A DNA stretch of 64,000 nt. Source: Streptomyces roseochromogenus subsp. oscitans DS 12.976. Its GTDB lineage: Bacteria > Actinomycetota > Actinomycetes > Streptomycetales > Streptomycetaceae. The notes below the pieces were generated by a model. It ran no database searches. It saw only the letters and a program-made list of their open reading frames with translations, and was not told the origin of the DNA. The stretch spans positions 8,597,305 to 8,661,304 of the forward strand of contig NZ_CM002285.1 in the NCBI RefSeq assembly GCF_000497445.1, written 5' to 3'. Shown piece after piece: positions 60,765-64,000 of the stretch (the stretch's first letter is position 1; each line of letters opens with the position of its first letter). The translations under genes and the position numbers were made by a program.

Positions 60765-62018
60765 TCATCGCATCCCTCGTCCCGCCGCCGACCCGATCGT
60801 CACCACCCGCGCCCACGCCGGCGGCACGTCCGGCCGGTAACCCGGATCGTTCTCGTCGTACGACCCACCGGCCCGCGGGAACAGCCCCACCACCGTCCGG
60901 CAGGCCGGCCGTGCCTCGGGCCACGGCGTCTGCCCGTCGGTCAGGACGACCACCACGTCGGGGCGCGTCCGCAGCGCCCGCGCGAACCCGGTGCGCAGAT
61001 CCGTCCCGCCGCCGCCCACCAGCTCGATGCCCTCCGTCCGGCACAGCGGCTGCACGGTCCGGGCCGCGGCATCGCAGGACAGCACGGAGACCAGGTCCCG
61101 CCGGCCGCCCACGGCCCGGCAGATCGCGGCCACCTCCAGCAGCGCGCTGCCCAGTTCGGCGTCACTGACCGACCCCGACGTGTCGACGACCACGCACACC
61201 CGGGGCGGCCGGCGGCGCAGACTCGGCAGGACGACCCGGGGCAGCCCGGCCGAGCGCCGCGCCGGACGGCCGTAGTGGTAGTCCTCGCCCGCACCCGGTC
61301 CGGAGACTGCCGAGCGGAGCGCCGAGCCCAGCAACTGGCGCCATGGCTGCGGCGGATGGAACACCTCCTCCGCCCACCGCCGCCAGCCCTGCGGGGCGCT
61401 GCCCGGAGCGCCCCTGATGCCCTGCGCCACCCGGAACCGGATCGCGTCCCGCTCCTGTTCGCTCAGCCCGTGCGCGCCGTCCGGCCCCAGCTCCCACCCC
61501 CGGTCCAGCCCGTCGGCGCCGCTGCCGCAGTCCAGCCAGGCCAGCCGCTCCAGGCCCGGCCCGAGCCGGAACTGCCGCAGGTAGTCCTCCATCAACTCGC
61601 CTTCAGAAAGCCCCAGTCGGTGCGGTGTCACGCAGTCCTCGGGCCGCGCCAGCCCCTCGCCGTACACGTCGTCGTTGATCTCGCAGTCCGCGGCGATGTT
61701 CATCCGCAAGCGCTCCCCGGGACCGGTCAGCCGGTGCTCGCGGGCGTACCGGTCGCTGCGCCCGTGATGGTCGCGCAGCAGGTGGGCCACCTCGTGCACC
61801 CACACCGCGGCCAGCTCCGCCACCGGTGTGCGGTCCACGAACGCCGGGGACACATAGCAGCGCCAGTACCGGTCGACCCCCATCGTCGGCACCTCCCGCG
61901 ACTCCACGGGCCGCAGCGCGAACAACGCCGTCGCCAGGTACGGGCGGACGCGGGCCGCGTGCAGCCGCGCGGCGAAGAGCTTGCCGAGGTCCAGTGCGCC
62001 CGGCGCCTCCGCCGTCAT
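60765..62018 (-). CDS. DUF2201/VWA metallopeptidase-like protein, MoxR partner
   Basis: A 417-residue cytosolic protein. The N-terminal DUF2201 domain has a zinc-metallopeptidase motif HEVAH at residues 75-79 with later NIAADCEIND. The C-terminal von Willebrand A-like domain has the MIDAS start DTSGSVSD and GGGGTDLRTGF, VVVLTDGQTPWP. Its ATG overlaps the MoxR stop by ATGA. MoxR-VWA pairs act as metal-insertion or complex-assembly chaperones; the target here is unknown. Confidence 0.9.
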   Translation of the reverse strand: MTAEAPGALDLGKLFAARLHAARVRPYLATALFALRPVESREVPTMGVDRYWRCYVSPAFVDRTPVAELAAVWVHEVAHLLRDHHGRSDRYAREHRLTGPGERLRMNIAADCEINDDVYGEGLARPEDCVTPHRLGLSEGELMEDYLRQFRLGPGLERLAWLDCGSGADGLDRGWELGPDGAHGLSEQERDAIRFRVAQGIRGAPGSAPQGWRRWAEEVFHPPQPWRQLLGSALRSAVSGPGAGEDYHYGRPARRSAGLPRVVLPSLRRRPPRVCVVVDTSGSVSDAELGSALLEVAAICRAVGGRRDLVSVLSCDAAARTVQPLCRTEGIELVGGGGTDLRTGFARALRTRPDVVVVLTDGQTPWPEARPACRTVVGLFPRAGGSYDENDPGYRPDVPPAWARVVTIGSAAGRGMR

Positions 62019-63268
62019 CGGCGGGCCCCGGTGGTGCGCGCTGCCCGACGAGCGGCCTCGTCGGCGCGCCGGGACAGCGACACCGCCCCGGCGAGCTGCT
62101 CGATCGCCGCCGGTACGGCCCAGTCCTCCCGGCGCAGGGAGGCCAGCGTGGTCGCCGGGACGACCACCACGTCCGGTGCCCCGGTCTCCATCGCCCGCAC
62201 CAGCAAGGCCCAGGCGGCGTCCCAGCGAGCACGCTCCGGACGCCTGCGGACCGCGGCCACCACACCGTCCAGCACGGCCTGCCGCAGATCCCCGCGCTCG
62301 GGCAGCCCGGCACCCGCCGGGTCGGCGAGCAGCATCTCGGGATCGGGCAGGTCCATCCGGTCCAGGCTCGCCAGCAGCTCCAGCCCGGGACCGTCGCCCA
62401 CGGTGCCCCGGACCAGCAGCGACAGCACGTCCCGGGACGATCCGGCGGCGGTCGCGAAGGCGATCAGCCGCAGCGTCGCCTCCCAGCTGCGCGGCGACGG
62501 CCAGGCGCCGCCCCGGCGGCTCTCGCCGTTCGGCAGCCGGTGGACCAGCCCCGGCCGCGCGACGAGGAACTCGCACACCACGCGCCGGGCGAACGCCACG
62601 GCCTCGGGCAGCCGTTCCGGGTCGAGCGCGGGCAGGGTCGCCCGCGGCCAGGTCCCGCCGAGGCCTCGTACGACGACGTCGTGGTCGTGCGCCCATTGCA
62701 GATGCACGAACCGGTTGGCCAGCGGCGGGCTCAGCTCCCAGCCGTCGGCCGCCGAGGAGCGCGGGTTGGCCGCGGCCACGATCCGCACCCCGGGCGGCAG
62801 CCGCAGGGCGCCGATCCGCCGCTCCAGCACGAGCCGCAGCAGGGCCGCCTGCACGGCCGGGGGAGCGGTGGACAGCTCGTCCAGGAACAGCAGCCCCCGC
62901 CCGGCCCGCACGAGCCGCACCGCCCAGTCGGGCGGGGCCATCGGCACGCCCTGCACAGCGGGGTCGTCGCCTACGACGGGCAGGCCGGAGAAGTCGGACG
63001 GCTCGTGGACGCTCGCGATCACGGTGGTCAGCGGCAGGTCCAGGGCGGTGGCGAGCTGGGTCAGCGCCGCCGTCTTGCCGATGCCGGGCTCACCCCACAG
63101 CAGCACCGGAAGATCGGCCGCCACGGCCAGGGTCAGCGCCTCCAGCTGGATATCGGCGCGGGGTTCGGTGGTGGTATCCCGCAGCAGGGTCAACAGAGCA
63201 CCGGCAACGGCGAGTTGAGGGGCGTCCGGCCGGCCTGCCGGCAGGGTGTCGGAAGGGCACGAGGGCAT
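62015..63268 (-). CDS. MoxR-family AAA+ ATPase
   Basis: A 417-residue ATPase. Walker A GEPGIGKT is at residues 59-66, Walker B GLLFLDELSTA near 125-135, sensor 1 AAANPRSSA and the arginine-finger region PLANRFVHLQW follow; a lid domain with an extra C-terminal region of about 150 residues completes it. MoxR proteins remodel client complexes with VWA partners, here the overlapping downstream gene. The start at 63268 is preceded by a purine-rich stretch. Confidence 0.92.
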   Translation of the reverse strand: MPSCPSDTLPAGRPDAPQLAVAGALLTLLRDTTTEPRADIQLEALTLAVAADLPVLLWGEPGIGKTAALTQLATALDLPLTTVIASVHEPSDFSGLPVVGDDPAVQGVPMAPPDWAVRLVRAGRGLLFLDELSTAPPAVQAALLRLVLERRIGALRLPPGVRIVAAANPRSSAADGWELSPPLANRFVHLQWAHDHDVVVRGLGGTWPRATLPALDPERLPEAVAFARRVVCEFLVARPGLVHRLPNGESRRGGAWPSPRSWEATLRLIAFATAAGSSRDVLSLLVRGTVGDGPGLELLASLDRMDLPDPEMLLADPAGAGLPERGDLRQAVLDGVVAAVRRRPERARWDAAWALLVRAMETGAPDVVVVPATTLASLRREDWAVPAAIEQLAGAVSLSRRADEAARRAARTTGARR

Positions 63269-63340
63269 GAAGGCATCACCTGAGGTGTGAAGTCGCGGGA
63301 AAGGAAAGGAGGTTCAGAGGAACTGAAAGGGAACGGGGGT

Positions 63341-64000
63341 TCAGAAGAAGGCGACCGTGCGGGCCTGGCTCCGGGTGGGGCGGCGGCTCCGGTCGGCGTG
63401 GCGGCTGCGGGTGGTGGAGGCGCTGCCGCCGGGGCCGGTCAGACCCGCCCGGTACAGCCCGTGGGCGATACGTCGCTCGGCGGCCGCCGCCAGCTCGTCC
63501 CGCAGCGGCCCCGCGCGCAGCACCGCACCGGGGCCCAGCAGCCCCTCGACCACGGCCAGGGCGCCGTCCGTGTCACCGTGGTCCAGCCGTTCCCGTACAC
63601 CGGTGAGGCAGTCCGGACGCCGGTGCGCCTCGTCGATGACCCGCAGACAGGGCAGTGGCGGCCCGCCGAGCGCGACCAGCAGCTCCTCGCGGCGGATCTC
63701 GTCCGGCTCGTGGTCCAGCGGGACCAGGACGCCGTCGACCAGACCGAGCCGGTGCGTGGCTCCCCGGCACTCCACGAGCCGCGCCCGCGCCACCGGGTCC
63801 GCGTCCTCGCGGAGACCCTCCGCCCGGTGAGCGGGCGCCAGCGCGGCGGCGACCAGCGGATGCAGCCGGTCCGGCGTGAGCAGCCCGGCGCGCAGCAGTT
63901 CGAGGTCGGGCGGGACCCAGGTCGCCGCGTCGGGCAGCACCGGCACGGCGGAGAGACCACCCGGCGGAAGCCCGGCGGAGCCCCGAAGGCTCGCCGCACC
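63341..64000 (-). CDS. Hypothetical protein upstream of moxR, 5' end outside window
   Basis: The frame is open through the window end, so the start is not visible; 219 residues are seen. The visible part is mostly alpha-helical with leucine/alanine-rich segments (DLELLRAGLLTPDRLHPLVAAAL, VRERLDHGDTDGALAVVEGLLG) and an arginine-rich tail. An internal GTG at 63946 could also start it. It lies 72 bp upstream of moxR on the same strand and is probably the first known gene of that operon. No family recognised. Confidence 0.7.
   Translation of the reverse strand, partial: GAASLRGSAGLPPGGLSAVPVLPDAATWVPPDLELLRAGLLTPDRLHPLVAAALAPAHRAEGLREDADPVARARLVECRGATHRLGLVDGVLVPLDHEPDEIRREELLVALGGPPLPCLRVIDEAHRRPDCLTGVRERLDHGDTDGALAVVEGLLGPGAVLRAGPLRDELAAAAERRIAHGLYRAGLTGPGGSASTTRSRHADRSRRPTRSQARTVAFF

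Overview
The window is high-GC actinobacterial DNA, almost certainly from a Streptomyces chromosome. The evidence is strong G/C at third codon positions, many GTG starts, ATGA/GTGA-coupled operons, a secreted GH18 chitinase with a DasR-like box, a GH53 galactanase, dense regulator content (IclR, TetR, MarR, AraC, GntR, PadR, LacI remnant, NarL-type two-component system), a second rho and a MoxR/VWA module. The many broken genes and interspersed repeats suggest a chromosome arm or arm-core boundary rather than the conserved core. No tRNA, rRNA, intact insertion sequence or CRISPR array was found.

Layout. 1-4.1 kb: 3' part of a receptor-like ligand-binding protein, a terminator, three tandem palindromes in front of a quinone oxidoreductase, an IclR regulator and a dehydrogenase remnant. 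4.2-7 kb: divergent DHA2 drug exporter and TetR, with four operator boxes between and before them. 7-12 kb: a decayed zone with broken MarR, truncated asparagine synthase, NDP-sugar epimerase, Gfo/Idh/MocA remnant, intact hydroxyacid dehydrogenase and a truncated GNAT gene. 11.8-18 kb: chitinase, MsrA, a membrane protein, NAD kinase, a roughly 500-bp minisatellite and AraC. 18-24 kb: MFS transporter, two NCS1 permeases (one with a cysteine-rich tail), a cysteine hydrolase and GntR. 24-33 kb: ADP-ribosylglycohydrolase remnant, SseB-like protein, membrane protein, orphan pqqB, 20-bp tandem repeats, MarR, VOC protein, and an ABC exporter divergent from its likely two-component system.

33-36 kb holds a deletion scar joining a LacI regulator to the tail of a beta-galactosidase, followed by a secreted GH53 galactanase. 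36-39 kb: SMP-30-like protein, a CrcB-DUF190-CrcB fluoride cluster and uppP. 39.4-45.2 kb is a coherent amino-acid nitrogen island: FadR-type GntR, APC permease, asparaginase, aspartate ammonia-lyase and glutaminase. Together they would import amino acids and release ammonia and fumarate or glutamate. 45-50.5 kb: two membrane mannosyltransferases, a DD-carboxypeptidase and a compact second Rho. 51-64 kb: SnoaL/PadR pair, methyltransferase, GntR, acetyl xylan esterase family protein, Rv1733c-like protein, molybdopterin oxidoreductase with flavin reductase, quinone oxidoreductase-GNAT pair, MarR with membrane export protein, and a MoxR-DUF2201/VWA operon running off the end.

The most unusual items are the compact Rho, which lacks the N-terminal domain and the RNP1 aromatics and has a pyrimidine-rich leader; the 16.7-17.2 kb minisatellite; the permease with a zinc-binding-like tail; the lone pqqB whose downstream repeats include the 3' end of the next gene; and the clean LacI/beta-galactosidase deletion scar. 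Function calls come from motif recognition by eye, without database searches.
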